Source of the DNA: Mesorhizobium escarrei
GTDB lineage: Bacteria > Pseudomonadota > Alphaproteobacteria > Rhizobiales > Rhizobiaceae
Direction of reading: 5' to 3'
DNA: 64,000 nucleotides
Assembly (NCBI RefSeq): GCF_935825525.1
Contig: NZ_CAKXZT010000124.1
Span: 186,001-250,000, forward strand
Shown here piece after piece: positions 44,018-53,691 of this stretch. Below the pieces are notes generated by a model. That model searched no databases and was not told where the DNA came from. It worked only from the letters and a program-made list of their open reading frames with translations. Both the position numbers and the translations under genes were made by a program. The first letter of the stretch is position 1. The number at the start of each line of letters is the position of its first letter.

Positions 44018-44284
44018 CTATTCGGTTGAATCGCTGTCCGGCAATTGCATGTCGGTGATGATGTTCTCGCCGTTTGCCTCGTCGTAGGCGATCACGATGT
44101 CCATGCCGGGTTTCAGCGCTTCGAGATCCGTTTCGGCGTTCAGCTTGTAGGATTTGCCGTCGTCGAGTGTCAGCGTCAACGTGTCCTTGTCGATCTCCTT
44201 GATCAGCCCTTCCGTTTGGCCGGCAAAGGCGGCGGTGGAAATCAGCAAAGTCGCGGCAACGGCGCCGATCAGGATACGCATCAT
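44018..44284 (-). CDS. DUF1344 family exported protein
   Basis: 88 residues with a signal peptide (MRILIGAVAATLLISTAAFA). The mature protein has TEGLIKEIDKDTLTLTLDDG, then KSYKLNAETDLEALKPGMDI, an OB-fold-like DUF1344 domain found in rhizobial periplasmic proteins. ATG 44284; ATG 44281 is the second codon. Function unknown. Flanked by two REP-like elements. Confidence 0.88.
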   Translation of the reverse strand: MMRILIGAVAATLLISTAAFAGQTEGLIKEIDKDTLTLTLDDGKSYKLNAETDLEALKPGMDIVIAYDEANGENIITDMQLPDSDSTE

Positions 44285-44471
44285 CGTCCTCTTATCATTG
44301 CGCCGGCTCAGTGGCGGCGGGTGTTCAACAGACGGTGTTCAACAGACGGGTCGAGGGAAGCAGAAACCAACCGAATGTGTCAAAACTAAATCCGCCAGAT
44401 CACAGTTTGACCACTGCGGAAAACGCCAATAGAACGCAGCTACTGCGCCGCGCGTCCTGACACAGAAACGA

Positions 44472-44540
44472 CGCTGTGGCACTTTTGATTTTGCGCATGA
44501 TCCTTTCCAGAATCGCTCCGGTTTTCGGGGTCATGCGCTA
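44472..44540. repeat. REP-like hairpin element, copy 2
   Basis: Contains GCGCATGATCCTTTCCAGAA and the opposite arm TTTTCGGGGTCATGCGC around 44491-44538, the same palindrome type as 43847 and 63035, here in the opposite order. A preceding GCTGTGGCACTTTTGATTTT block resembles the AAAATCAAAGCGCTACAGC that follows the palindrome in copy 3. It lies 30 bases before aroC. Confidence 0.7.
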
Positions 44541-44571
44541 AGCCGGGTCGATGCCGGCAGGGCTGGTTTTC

Positions 44572-45681
44572 ATGTCTCACAATACGTTTGGCCATCTTTT
44601 CCGCGTCACCACCTGGGGCGAAAGCCATGGCGTAGCGCTCGGCTGCGTGGTCGACGGCTGTCCTCCCGGCATCCGCTTCACGCGCGCTGAGGTCCAGGCC
44701 GAACTCGACAAGCGCCGCCCGGGTCAATCGCGTTTTGTGACGCAGCGTCGCGAACCCGACGAGGTCAATATCCTGTCCGGCTTCATCCTAGACGACGACG
44801 GCGAGACCATGATCACCACCGGCACGCCGGTGTCGATGCTGATCGAGAACGTCGACCAGCGCTCCAAGGACTATGGCGAGATCGCCCGCCAATACCGGCC
44901 GGGTCATGCCGATTATACCTACGACACCAAATACGGCCTGCGCGATCATCGCGGTGGCGGCCGTTCTTCGGCCCGCGAGACGGCGGCGCGGGTGGCGGCC
45001 GGAGCCTTGGCCCGCAAGGTCGTGCCCGGCATGATCGTGCGCGGCGCGCTGGTGTCGATGGGAGAAAAATCGATCGACCGCGCCAACTGGAACTGGAATT
45101 TCGTTGGCGATGCCGAAAATCCATTCTTCACACCCGATCCGGCATCGGTCGCCGTCTTCGCCGCGTATCTTGACGGCATCCGCAAGGCGGGTTCATCGGT
45201 CGGCGCGATAATTGAGATCGTCGCCGACGGGGTTCCGGCAGGCCTGGGCGCGCCGATCTACGCCAAGCTCGACCAGGACATTGCCTCGGGCTTGATGTCG
45301 ATCAATGCCGTCAAGGGTGTCGAGATCGGCAACGGCTTCGAGGCCGCCCGCATCACCGGCGAAGAAAATGCCGACGAGATGCGTATGGGCAATCACGGAA
45401 AACCGGTCTTCCTGTCCAACAATGCGGGCGGCATCCTCGGCGGAATCTCGACCGGCCAGGCGATTGTCGCGCGCTTCGCCGTCAAGCCGACCTCGTCGAT
45501 CCTGACCCCGCGAAAGTCGATCGACAAGGACGGCAATGACGTCGAGATCATGACCAAGGGCCGCCACGATCCGTGCGTCGGCATCCGCGCAGTGCCGATC
45601 GGCGAGGCGATGGTTGCCTGCGCGATCGCCGATCACTATCTGCGTCATCGGGGACAGACAGGGAAGGGAGTAGGGGAGTAG
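44572..45681 (+). CDS. aroC: Chorismate synthase
   Basis: 369 residues catalysing the last common step to aromatic amino acids, needing reduced FMN. The N-terminus [20 protein letters not shown] is the signature, with [20 protein letters not shown] and [20 protein letters not shown]. The C-terminal [36 protein letters not shown] is conserved. ATG 44572 is the family start. The last codons (GKGVGE) and the stop fall in a repeat, so the tail is probably not under selection. Confidence 0.96.
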   Translation: MSHNTFGHLFRVTTWGESHGVALGCVVDGCPPGIRFTRAEVQAELDKRRPGQSRFVTQRREPDEVNILSGFILDDDGETMITTGTPVSMLIENVDQRSKDYGEIARQYRPGHADYTYDTKYGLRDHRGGGRSSARETAARVAAGALARKVVPGMIVRGALVSMGEKSIDRANWNWNFVGDAENPFFTPDPASVAVFAAYLDGIRKAGSSVGAIIEIVADGVPAGLGAPIYAKLDQDIASGLMSINAVKGVEIGNGFEAARITGEENADEMRMGNHGKPVFLSNNAGGILGGISTGQAIVARFAVKPTSSILTPRKSIDKDGNDVEIMTKGRHDPCVGIRAVPIGEAMVACAIADHYLRHRGQTGKGVGE

Positions 45682-45774
45682 GGCAGCAGGGCAGTATATT
45701 ATCCCGCCGAAGCAGCCAATTTTTTCCTTTTCCCTAATCCCTTACTGCCTTACTGCCCTACTGCCCTATTCCCT
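45661..45774. repeat. Inverted-repeat element between aroC and ribB
   Basis: Left arm (45661-45696, GGGAAGGGAGTAGGGGAGTA then GGGCAGCAGGGCAGTA) mirrors the right arm (45731-45774, CCCTAATCCCTTACTGCC...CTACTGCCCTATTCCCT). The arms are built from short GGGCAGTA-like units. The left arm contains the stop codon of aroC. The stem would be long and could act as a transcription terminator between aroC and ribB, or as a mobile repeat. No known family is identified. Confidence 0.7.
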
Positions 45775-45793
45775 GCGAACGAAGCGAGCGTCC

Positions 45794-46894
45794 ATGCCTT
45801 ACGACCAGAAGAAGATCGTTGAAGCCCTGCGCGCCTTCGAACGCGGCGAGATTGTCGTCGTCATGGACGATGACGGGCGCGAGAACGAGGGCGATCTGAT
45901 CGTCGCGGCCGTCCATTGCACGCCGGAAAAGATGGCGTTCATCGTCCGCAACACCTCCGGCATCGTCTGCACGCCGATGCCGCGCGACGAGGCCAAGCGC
46001 CTCAACCTGTCGCCGATGGTCGCCGACAATGACTCGGCCCACACCACCGCCTTCACCGTCAGCGTCGATTTCAAGCACGGCACCACGACGGGCATTTCGG
46101 CCGACGACCGCACATTGACGGTGCGAAACCTTGCCAACGGCAATGTCGGCGCCTCCGATTTCGTCCGCCCGGGCCACATCTTTCCGCTGATTGCGCGCGA
46201 AGGCGGCGTGCTGATGCGTTCGGGCCATACCGAAGCGGCCGTCGATTTGTGCAAGCTTGCCGGCCTGCCGCCGGTCGGTGTCATTTCCGAGCTGGTCAAT
46301 GATGACGGCACGGTGATGCGCGGCCCGCAGGTGCAGGCCTTCGCCGAAAAGAACGGTTTGAAGCAGGTTTCGGTCGCCGACCTCATCGCCTATCGGCAGC
46401 GCAAGGAAACGCTGGTCGAGCGTGTCGCCTGTTCGGAGATCGACACGCCCGGCGGCAAGGCGCAGGTCTTCACCTATACGCTGCCCTGGGACTCGATGCA
46501 CCATGTGGCGATCGTGTTCGGCGACATCCGCGACGGCGAGGAGGTGCCGGTGCGGCTGCATTCCGAGGATGTCGTGACGGACGTCTTCGGCACCGGCCAC
46601 AGGCTGGACGGCATCATGAAATCGATGGGCGAGCGCCGCCGCGGCGTCATCGTTTATCTGCGCGAAGGCTCCGTCGGCGTCGCCCATCAGGAGCGCAACC
46701 GACCGGCCGCCGGCGACCGCGAGGACCATGAAGAGGCGCGCCGCCGCGAAAACGAATGGCGCGAGATCGGCCTCGGCGCGCAAATCTTGAAGGATCTGGG
46801 CATTTCCTCGATCAACCTGATCGCCTCGCGCGAACGCCACTATGTCGGCCTCGAAGGCTTCGGCATCCATATCGCCAACACCGAAATTCTCTGA
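45794..46894 (+). CDS. ribB: 3,4-dihydroxy-2-butanone 4-phosphate synthase with degenerate GCHII-like domain
   Basis: 366 residues. Residues 1-205 are RibB: VVVMDDDGRENEGDLIVAAV, then FKHGTTTGISADDRTLT and GHTEAAVDLCKLAG, with the acidic metal residues intact, making the C4 unit of riboflavin from ribulose 5-phosphate. The C-terminal half resembles GTP cyclohydrolase II but lacks the zinc Cys triad: where GCHII has HSECLTGDxxxSxxCDC, this has LHSEDVVTDVFGTGHRLD. Such inactive tails are known in proteobacterial RibB fusions, so a separate RibA is expected elsewhere. Confidence 0.93.
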   Translation: MPYDQKKIVEALRAFERGEIVVVMDDDGRENEGDLIVAAVHCTPEKMAFIVRNTSGIVCTPMPRDEAKRLNLSPMVADNDSAHTTAFTVSVDFKHGTTTGISADDRTLTVRNLANGNVGASDFVRPGHIFPLIAREGGVLMRSGHTEAAVDLCKLAGLPPVGVISELVNDDGTVMRGPQVQAFAEKNGLKQVSVADLIAYRQRKETLVERVACSEIDTPGGKAQVFTYTLPWDSMHHVAIVFGDIRDGEEVPVRLHSEDVVTDVFGTGHRLDGIMKSMGERRRGVIVYLREGSVGVAHQERNRPAAGDREDHEEARRRENEWREIGLGAQILKDLGISSINLIASRERHYVGLEGFGIHIANTEIL

Positions 46895-46954
46895 GGCTGG
46901 CTTAGCGGATCGCCGGCATGCGTCCGGTCCCGCTTGGGACCGGACGCATGGAGA

Positions 46955-48178
46955 CTATTCGGCAGGAACCGCGACCGCGTCGCACGTGGCGGTGCCGCAA
47001 TCCGCCGTGGCGAGGCTGCGCTGGCCGGCGAGCACGGTGACCAGCGCGATTGCGCCCGCCGCCACCGACACCAGGAACCCGCTCTGTGCACCGAAGGCGT
47101 CCACCACCCATCCGGCGGCGAAGGAGCCGAGCGCCATGCCGATGCCTATGCCGGTCATGACCCAGGTCACGCCCTCGGTCAGCATCGCCTCCGGCACGCG
47201 CCGCTCGATCAGGCCGAATGCCGTGATGAAGGTCGGCGAGATCGCCACACCGCTAACCAAGACAGCCAGCGCCAGAAGCGGCACCGTGTCTGCGACAAGC
47301 ACCGGCAGCGTGGTGAGCGCGATGATGGCGACCGCGATGGCAAGCTGAATCTGCAGTGGTGTTTTCAGGTTCAGTGCGCCGAGGACGATGCCGACGACGA
47401 ACGATCCGAGAGCGTAGACGCCGATAACGAGGCTGGCAGCGCCCGGCTGGCCGAGCTCCTTGGTGATCGCGACGGTGCTCACCTCGGTGGTCGCGAAGGT
47501 CGCGCCAATGAAGATCAGGGCGAAGGTGATGATTTGGACCGGCCGCAGGCGGATTGCCGATCCGCGCGAACCTTGGTCGACCGGTCGCACGCGCGGCTCG
47601 GTCGAGCGCTGCAGGATGAGGGCTGTCGAGCCGAAGGCGAGGAACAATGTGCTCGCCAACATTCCCGCTTCCGGGAAGAGCGCGACGCTCAGGCCCACCG
47701 ATAGCGAGGCCCCGGCGATGTAGACCAGTTCGTCCGCCGCCGACTCGAAGGCGAACGCTGTGTTCATCTCGGGGCGATCCCGGAAGAGCTCTGTCCAGCG
47801 CGCGCGCACCATCGCTGGGATGCTGGGCATTGCGGCGGCCAGCAGCGCTGACACGAACAGTGTCCATATCGGCCAGTCCTGATTGGCCGCCGCAATCAGC
47901 ACCACGAAAGCGAGCACGGAAATGACGGTGGTGGGCACCACAACCCGCGCCTGACCGAGGCGGTCCACCAGTCGCGATATCTGCGGCGCGACGAAAGCAT
48001 TGGCCAGCGCATATGTCGCGGAGGCGGCGCCGGCCAGCCAGTACTCGCCGTGCGTCTGCGACAGCATCGCGACGATTCCGATCGGGGCCATGGCCATCGG
48101 CATCCGGGCGACGAAGCCGGCTGCGGCGAAGCCCTTGGCTCCCCTTGCCTTGAAGATTTCACTATAGGGATTGGCCAT
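46955..48178 (-). CDS. MFS transporter
   Basis: A 407-residue major facilitator with about 12 hydrophobic helices. It is rich in Ala and Val, with SRLVDRLGQARVVVPTTVIS as the loop 2-3 region (a variant of GxLaDrxGrk). ATG 48178 has GGAG 8 nt upstream; the longer frame to 48211 is rejected. It is divergent from a TetR regulator across a spacer with three palindromic operators, so it is probably a drug or solute efflux pump induced when TetR lets go. Confidence 0.88.
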   Translation of the reverse strand: MANPYSEIFKARGAKGFAAAGFVARMPMAMAPIGIVAMLSQTHGEYWLAGAASATYALANAFVAPQISRLVDRLGQARVVVPTTVISVLAFVVLIAAANQDWPIWTLFVSALLAAAMPSIPAMVRARWTELFRDRPEMNTAFAFESAADELVYIAGASLSVGLSVALFPEAGMLASTLFLAFGSTALILQRSTEPRVRPVDQGSRGSAIRLRPVQIITFALIFIGATFATTEVSTVAITKELGQPGAASLVIGVYALGSFVVGIVLGALNLKTPLQIQLAIAVAIIALTTLPVLVADTVPLLALAVLVSGVAISPTFITAFGLIERRVPEAMLTEGVTWVMTGIGIGMALGSFAAGWVVDAFGAQSGFLVSVAAGAIALVTVLAGQRSLATADCGTATCDAVAVPAE

Positions 48179-48215
48179 GAGAACACTCCTGGATTTTTGA
48201 GGCCGAGTCACTTAT

Positions 48216-48281
48216 ATACGTGGCGTATGCGAATCAGATAATGGCATACGACGCGTATGTCAATTGATATACGAGACGTAT
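48216..48281. promoter_or_regulatory. Three TetR-type operators ATACGNNNCGTAT
   Basis: Identical 13-bp palindromes with five-base arms occur at 48216-48228 (centre TGG), 48246-48258 (centre ACG) and 48269-48281 (centre AGA). They fill the 119-bp gap between the MFS gene and its divergent TetR gene. Centre-to-centre spacing is 30 and 23 bases. A TetR dimer on each would cover both promoters and repress pump and regulator together. Confidence 0.8.
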
Positions 48282-48297
48282 GTGAAGGATTAGGCGA

Positions 48298-49083
48298 ATG
48301 GGGCACAAACCACGCAAGGAAATGATCGCGGAAACCCGCGCCAAACTGGTCGCGGCGGCGCGCCATGCCTTTGGCAGTGTTGGCTATGCTGAGGCCTCGA
48401 TGGACGACTTCACCGCATCGGCCGGGCTGACGCGCGGCGCGCTTTATCATCACTTCGGCGACAAGAAGGGCCTTCTCCAGGCGGTCATCGCCGAGATCGA
48501 CGCCGAGATGCTGGCCCGGTTGAAGATCGTTTCGGCCAGGGCGGACACGCTCTGGCAGGGCTTTGTCGACGAATGCACTGCCTATATCGAGATGGCGCTG
48601 GAGCCGGAGATCCAGCGTATCGTCCTTCGCGACGGACCGGCGGTGCTCGGCGATCCTTCGCAATGGCCGAGCCAGAACGAATGCATCCGCTCGATGAGCG
48701 AGAACCTTCAAAAGCTGAGGGACGAGGGAACCATCGTTGCCGTTGATCCCGAAGCCGCAGCAAGGGTGGTCAGCGGCGCCTCGCTGCATGCCGCGCAGTG
48801 GATCGCAAATTCGGACGATCCAGAGGCGACGTCGAAAAAGGCGGTGAAGGCGTTCAACGTGCTTTTGGAGGGACTGCTCAAGCCGGGCCGCAGGATTGGC
48901 CGTCCACAAGCAGCGGCTGAGGTGGACAAATCGCCGGCCTTAGCCTGTATCAAGACCACCAAAGCCAAGGCGCGACCTCGAATGGGACGGCCGAAGCGCG
49001 CCTCAAAATTCGGGCAGCTCAAGGAGAAGTCGCTGGTCTCGGTCGGTCGCTCGCGCCGGACCCACCAGCACCCAAAATTCTAA
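48298..49083 (+). CDS. TetR/AcrR-family transcriptional regulator
   Basis: 261 residues. The N-terminal helix-turn-helix is HAFGSVGYAEASMDDFTASA, then GLTRGALYHHFGDKKGL. The ligand-binding domain follows to about residue 195. The last ~60 residues form a long basic tail (TKAKARPRMGRPKRASKFGQ) that most TetR proteins lack and that could add DNA contacts. ATG 48298. It is divergent from the MFS gene and presumably binds the ATACGNNNCGTAT sites. Confidence 0.9.
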   Translation: MGHKPRKEMIAETRAKLVAAARHAFGSVGYAEASMDDFTASAGLTRGALYHHFGDKKGLLQAVIAEIDAEMLARLKIVSARADTLWQGFVDECTAYIEMALEPEIQRIVLRDGPAVLGDPSQWPSQNECIRSMSENLQKLRDEGTIVAVDPEAAARVVSGASLHAAQWIANSDDPEATSKKAVKAFNVLLEGLLKPGRRIGRPQAAAEVDKSPALACIKTTKAKARPRMGRPKRASKFGQLKEKSLVSVGRSRRTHQHPKF

Positions 49084-49155
49084 ACCCTGTTGAACGTCGG
49101 CCTTTGACGGCTCCAAAACATGGTCAAAGCCGCCGCGCGCGCCTATATCGGGGGC

Positions 49156-50082
49156 ATGGTCACACGGCTTTATACCCACCCGATCTTTCTCGAACATATA
49201 ACGCCGCCCGGTCATCCGGAGCGGCCGGACCGCCTGCGCGCCATCGAACGCGCGCTCGACGACGATGCCTTTGCGGCCCTTGATCGTGCCGAGGCGCCGG
49301 AAGGCGACGAGGCCACCATCCTCTACGCACACCCGCAGGAATTCGTCGAGCGGGTCCGCGCTATGATACCGGCCACCGGTATCGCTCGTGTCGACGCCGA
49401 CACCACCGCCAGCCCGAAAAGCTGGCAGGCGGCCGTCACGGCGATTGGCGCTGCCAACGCCGCCGTCGACGATGTCTTTCGGGGCAGCGCCGCCAATGTC
49501 TTTGTCGCCGCCCGGCCGCCCGGCCACCACGCCGAAAAGACCACGTCCATGGGCTTCTGCCTGTTCAACACCGCGGCGATCGCGGCGCGCTACGCGCAAA
49601 GGCAGCACCAAGCCGAGCGTGTTGCCATCGTCGACTGGGACGTGCACCACGGCAATGGCACGCAGGACATTTTCTGGGACGATCCGTCGGTGCTCTATTG
49701 TTCGACGCACCAGATGCCCCTTTACCCAGGGACCGGGGCGGTGAGCGAAACCGGCGCCGGCAACATCGTCAACGCGCCGCTGGCGCCGCAGACTGGCAGC
49801 GAAGTTTTCCGCGACGCTTTCCTGTCGCGGATCTTGCCGGCGCTCGACAATTTCGCGCCCGACCTCATCATCATTTCGGCCGGCTTCGACGCGCACCACC
49901 GCGATCCGCTGGCCGAGATCAACCTGACCGAGAACGATTTCGACTGGGCAACCGGCCAGTTGATGCAGCGCGCCGGTCGCCACAGCGACAACCGGCTCGT
50001 CAGCCTGCTCGAGGGCGGCTACGATCTGCAGGGATTGGCATTTTCGGTCGCCGCCCATGTCGGGCGACTGATGAAAGGATAG
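49156..50082 (+). CDS. Histone-deacetylase-fold deacetylase (acetylpolyamine-type)
   Basis: 308 residues. RLYTHPIFLEHITPPGHPER begins the arginase/HDAC fold; RPPGHHAEKTTSMGFCLFNT holds the His pair, VAIVDWDVHHGNGTQDIFWD the zinc Asp/His, and SAGFDAHHRDPLAEINLTEN the second zinc Asp. All metal ligands are present, so it is likely an active zinc amidohydrolase on acetylpolyamines or acetyl-lysine. ATG 49156 matches relatives; ATG 49120 adds 12 residues. It ends 3 nt before xseB, an order I recall as conserved in rhizobia. Confidence 0.9.
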   Translation: MVTRLYTHPIFLEHITPPGHPERPDRLRAIERALDDDAFAALDRAEAPEGDEATILYAHPQEFVERVRAMIPATGIARVDADTTASPKSWQAAVTAIGAANAAVDDVFRGSAANVFVAARPPGHHAEKTTSMGFCLFNTAAIAARYAQRQHQAERVAIVDWDVHHGNGTQDIFWDDPSVLYCSTHQMPLYPGTGAVSETGAGNIVNAPLAPQTGSEVFRDAFLSRILPALDNFAPDLIIISAGFDAHHRDPLAEINLTENDFDWATGQLMQRAGRHSDNRLVSLLEGGYDLQGLAFSVAAHVGRLMKG

Positions 50083-50085
50083 ACG

Positions 50086-50337
50086 ATGGCTGGTGAGAGC
50101 AACGAAGACGTCAAGGCGATGAGCTTCGAGCAGGCGCTCGACGCGCTGGAGAAAATCGTCGATGATCTGGAGCGCGGCGACGTGCCGCTCGACCAGTCGA
50201 TCCGCATCTATGAGCGCGGCGAGGCGTTGAAGCTCCATTGCGACCGGCTGCTCAAGGCGGCCGAGGACAAGGTCGAAAAGATCAGGCTTTCGCGCGACGG
50301 CAAGCCAGTAGGGGCAGAGCCGCTGGATGCGGATTGA
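50086..50337 (+). CDS. xseB: Exodeoxyribonuclease VII small subunit
   Basis: An 83-residue helical protein with [20 protein letters not shown], then [20 protein letters not shown], the XseB signature. It binds XseA (not in this window) to form exonuclease VII, which trims single-stranded DNA. The ATG follows the deacetylase stop by three bases, so the two are almost certainly in one operon. Confidence 0.95.
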   Translation: MAGESNEDVKAMSFEQALDALEKIVDDLERGDVPLDQSIRIYERGEALKLHCDRLLKAAEDKVEKIRLSRDGKPVGAEPLDAD

Positions 50338-50447
50338 GGCGCGGCCTCGAACGAATTTCCCCCTTACCGGCTTTTGGACATGATCATGACTGAGGATAAT
50401 ACTCATCCCGTTTGAAACGGCTCCAGGACGAGAGGAGATTGTGAACG

Positions 50448-50714
50448 ATGTGCAGAAACATCAAGACACTGTTCAATTTTGATCCGCCGGCAACCAATGA
50501 CGAGGTCCGCGATGCCGCACTCCAGTTTGTCCGCAAGCTGAGCGGAACGACGCGGCCGTCGAAACAGAACCAGCATGCGTTCGACCACGCCGTCGAGGCC
50601 ATAGCCGCGTCGGCGCGCGAATTGCTGGATAGCCTCGAGACGACACAGCATCCGCGCAATCGTGAAGAGGTGGCGGCCAAGGCGAAAGCCAGGTCTGCAC
50701 TCCGCTTCGCCTGA
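50448..50714 (+). CDS. DUF2277 family protein
   Basis: 88 residues. MCRNIKTLFNFDPPATNDEV is the diagnostic opening of DUF2277, followed by RDAALQFVRKLSGTTRPSKQ and an Ala-rich helix. Function unknown; no signal peptide. ATG 50448 is 10 nt before the pirin gene's start at 50725, with which it is probably co-transcribed. Confidence 0.9.
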   Translation: MCRNIKTLFNFDPPATNDEVRDAALQFVRKLSGTTRPSKQNQHAFDHAVEAIAASARELLDSLETTQHPRNREEVAAKAKARSALRFA

Positions 50715-50724
50715 GGAAGACCGC

Positions 50725-51645
50725 ATGAGCTTCTTCCCCGGAAACGACCCTCTGCCCGGTGACGCCTTCGCCAGCGATCAGATCGAACTGATGGTTATTC
50801 CGAACGCCAAGGACATTGGCGGCTTTCAGGTTCGCCGTGCCTTGCCGACCGCCAAGCGTCGGCTGGTCGGTCCCTTCATCTTTTTCGATCGCATGGGACC
50901 GGCGATTTTGCGGGCCGGCCAGGCGCTCGATGTCCGTCCGCATCCCCATATCGGCTTGTCGACGGTCACTTACCTGTTCGACGGCAAGATCAGGCATCGC
51001 GATTCGCTCGGCACCGAAATGGTCATCCAGCCCGGCGACGTAAATTTGATGACCGCCGGTCGCGGCATCGTCCATTCCGAGCGTACGCCGCAGGAATTGC
51101 GCGGTGCGCCGATGTCGGTTTCGGGCCTGCAGACATGGCTGGCGCTGCCGGACGATAAAGAGGAGGTTGACCCGGTCTTCGAGAATACGGCGGCCATGCG
51201 TCTGCCCGAGATCGACGCTGAAGGCGTCAGCGGACGCGTTGTCATTGGCGCGTTTTCGGGGCTGCGATCACCGGTCGCGACCGCTTCGGACACGATCTAT
51301 GCAGACCTCAGCCTGACGCCCGGCGCCAGCGTGAAAATCCCTGCCGACGCCGAGGAGCGCGCCATCTATACGTTGCAAGGCGAGGTTTCGATCTCCGGTG
51401 ACCGCTTTCCGGCAGAGCGGCTGCTGGTGTTTCGGCCCGGCGACGAGATCGTCGTGTCGTCGGAGGGTGGAGCGCATTTCATGCTGTTCGGCGGCGCCTC
51501 GCTCGGCTCCAGGCGCTACATCTGGTGGAATTTCGTGTCATCGTCGAAGGAACGCATCGAACAGGCGAAAGAAGAATGGAAGACAGGCCGTTTCGATATC
51601 GTTCCGGGGGATGAAGAAGAGTTCATTCCGCTGCCGGACAATTAG
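50725..51645 (+). CDS. Pirin family protein
   Basis: A 306-residue bicupin. The N-terminal pirin cupin shows GPFIFFDRMGPAILRAGQAL, then DVRPHPHIGLSTVTYLFDGK, with metal-binding His residues in PHPHIG and HSERTPQE. The C-terminal cupin holds GRRYIWWNF-like SRRYIWWNFV. Pirins bind Fe and some act as quercetinases; this one's substrate is unknown. ATG 50725 is preceded by GAGGAAG; an in-frame extension overlaps DUF2277 and is ignored. Confidence 0.92.
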   Translation: MSFFPGNDPLPGDAFASDQIELMVIPNAKDIGGFQVRRALPTAKRRLVGPFIFFDRMGPAILRAGQALDVRPHPHIGLSTVTYLFDGKIRHRDSLGTEMVIQPGDVNLMTAGRGIVHSERTPQELRGAPMSVSGLQTWLALPDDKEEVDPVFENTAAMRLPEIDAEGVSGRVVIGAFSGLRSPVATASDTIYADLSLTPGASVKIPADAEERAIYTLQGEVSISGDRFPAERLLVFRPGDEIVVSSEGGAHFMLFGGASLGSRRYIWWNFVSSSKERIEQAKEEWKTGRFDIVPGDEEEFIPLPDN

Positions 51646-51750
51646 AGCGCCGCGCTCCCTTAGGACACGTAAAAGAAACCCTAACAGTTTGAATCTACGC
51701 CGCGTCACTCGCACGCATTTACATTCGTCGGCCAGCAGCCTATTTCGCAG

Positions 51751-53691
51751 ATGAATAAAAAGCAGGCCCTACCACCAGTGAACGCAAAGCTCCATACGCC
51801 ACTTCTCGACAAGGTCCGCATCCCGGCCGACCTCAGGACGCTCGACGAACGTGCTCTGCCGCAATTGGCATCGGAGCTTCGCACCGAGTTGATCGACGCC
51901 GTGTCCCACACCGGCGGACATCTCGGTGCTGGCCTTGGCGTGGTCGAACTGACTGTTGCGTTGCACTATGTCTTCAACACGCCAGACGACCGGCTGATCT
52001 GGGACGTCGGTCACCAAGCCTATCCGCACAAGATCCTGACCGGCCGCCGCGACCGTATCCGCACGCTGCGGCAAGAGGGCGGCCTGTCCGGTTTCACCCA
52101 GCGCGCCGAGAGCGAATACGATCCGTTCGGCGCCGCCCACTCCTCGACCTCGATTTCCGCCGGCCTCGGCATGGCAATGGCACGCGATCTCTCCGGGGGG
52201 CGCAACAATGTCATTGCCGTTATCGGCGACGGCGCCATGTCGGCCGGCATGGCCTATGAGGCGATGAACAATGCCGGCGCGCTCGATGCCCGGCTGATCG
52301 TCATCCTTAACGACAACGACATGTCGATCGCTCCGCCGACCGGCGCGATGAGCGCCTATCTGGCCCGCCTCGCGTCGGGCAAGGCCTATCTGGGCTTGCG
52401 CGATTTCGGCAAGAAGCTGACCTCCTATCTCGGCGAGCGCGCCGATCGCGCCATCAAGCGGGCGGTCGAGCATGCGCGCGGCTATGTCACCGGCGGCACG
52501 CTGTTCGAGGAAATGGGTTTTTATCACATCGGCCCGATTGACGGTCACAATCTCGAGCACCTGATCCCGGTGCTGAAGAACGTCCGCGACAATGCCGACG
52601 GTCCGGTGCTGATCCACGTCGTGACCCAGAAGGGCAAGGGCTATGGACCGGCCGAGGCGGCCGCCGATAAATATCACGGCGTCAACAAATTCGACGTCAT
52701 CACCGGCGCGCAGGCCAAGGCGCCGGCCAACGCGCCGAGCTACACGAAAGTCTTTGCCGAAAGCCTGGTCCAGGAAGGCCGCGAAGATGATCGCATCGTT
52801 GCCATCACCGCCGCCATGCCGAACGGCACCGGTCTCGACCTCTTCGGCGAGGCGTTCCCGTCGAGGACCTTCGATGTCGGTATCGCCGAGCAACATGCGG
52901 TGACTTTCGCCGCCGGCCTTGCCATCGAAGGCTTCAAGCCTTTCGCGGCGATCTATTCGACCTTTCTGCAGCGCGCCTACGACCAGGTCGTCCACGACGT
53001 GGCGATCCAGAAACTGCCGGTGCGCTTTCCGATCGATCGCGCCGGCTTCGTCGGGGCCGACGGGGCGACCCATTGCGGCGCCTTCGACACGACTTTTTTG
53101 GCGACGCTGCCCGGTTTCGTCGTCATGGCCGCGGCGGATGAGGCGGAACTGCGCCACATGGTGCGCACGGCGGCAAGCTACGATGAAGGCCCCATCGCCT
53201 TCCGCTACCCGCGCGGCAACGGCGTCGGCGTCGACCTGCCGGAGCGTGGCTCGGTTCTCGAAATCGGCAAGGGCCGTATCGTCAGGGAGGGCACCAAGGT
53301 TGCGCTGCTTTCCTTCGGCACGCGGCTGCAGGATTGCCTGGCTGCGGCCGAGGAACTCGGCGCGGCAGGGCTTTCCACCACGGTCGCCGATGCTCGTTTC
53401 GCCAAGCCGCTCGACGAGGACCTGATCCGGCGTCTGGCGCGCTCGCACGAAGTGCTGGTAACAGTCGAAGAGGGCGCGGTCGGTGGCTTCGCCAGCCACG
53501 TTCTGCAATTTCTCGCCCATGAAGGGCTGCTGGAAAACGGCCTGAAGGTACGCCCGCTAGTGTTGCCCGACAGCTTCGTCGATCACGCCAAGCCCGAAAA
53601 GATGTATGCCGACGCCGGGCTTGATGCCGCCGGTATCGTGCGCACCGTCTTCGTGGCGCTGGGACGCACCGCCAGCGCGCAAAGCGCCTGA
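51751..53691 (+). CDS. dxs: 1-deoxy-D-xylulose-5-phosphate synthase
   Basis: A 646-residue thiamine-diphosphate enzyme, the first step of the non-mevalonate isoprenoid pathway. [20 protein letters not shown] and [16 protein letters not shown] bind ThDP-pyrophosphate. [17 protein letters not shown] is the metal/ThDP motif, and [17 protein letters not shown] carries the transketolase Glu. ATG 51751. It feeds ispE and the polyprenyl synthase in this window. Its downstream neighbours tlyA and the RNA methyltransferase are usually adjacent but are here pushed 4.5 kb away. Confidence 0.97.
   Translation: MNKKQALPPVNAKLHTPLLDKVRIPADLRTLDERALPQLASELRTELIDAVSHTGGHLGAGLGVVELTVALHYVFNTPDDRLIWDVGHQAYPHKILTGRRDRIRTLRQEGGLSGFTQRAESEYDPFGAAHSSTSISAGLGMAMARDLSGGRNNVIAVIGDGAMSAGMAYEAMNNAGALDARLIVILNDNDMSIAPPTGAMSAYLARLASGKAYLGLRDFGKKLTSYLGERADRAIKRAVEHARGYVTGGTLFEEMGFYHIGPIDGHNLEHLIPVLKNVRDNADGPVLIHVVTQKGKGYGPAEAAADKYHGVNKFDVITGAQAKAPANAPSYTKVFAESLVQEGREDDRIVAITAAMPNGTGLDLFGEAFPSRTFDVGIAEQHAVTFAAGLAIEGFKPFAAIYSTFLQRAYDQVVHDVAIQKLPVRFPIDRAGFVGADGATHCGAFDTTFLATLPGFVVMAAADEAELRHMVRTAASYDEGPIAFRYPRGNGVGVDLPERGSVLEIGKGRIVREGTKVALLSFGTRLQDCLAAAEELGAAGLSTTVADARFAKPLDEDLIRRLARSHEVLVTVEEGAVGGFASHVLQFLAHEGLLENGLKVRPLVLPDSFVDHAKPEKMYADAGLDAAGIVRTVFVALGRTASAQSA

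Noticed and set aside
44320..44350. 14-bp tandem duplication GTGTTCAACAGACG
   Set aside because: Two copies only, no palindrome or regulatory pattern; probably a slippage duplication.
51769..53520. Minus-strand open frame of about 583 codons
   Set aside because: It is fully antisense to dxs and has no recognisable domain.
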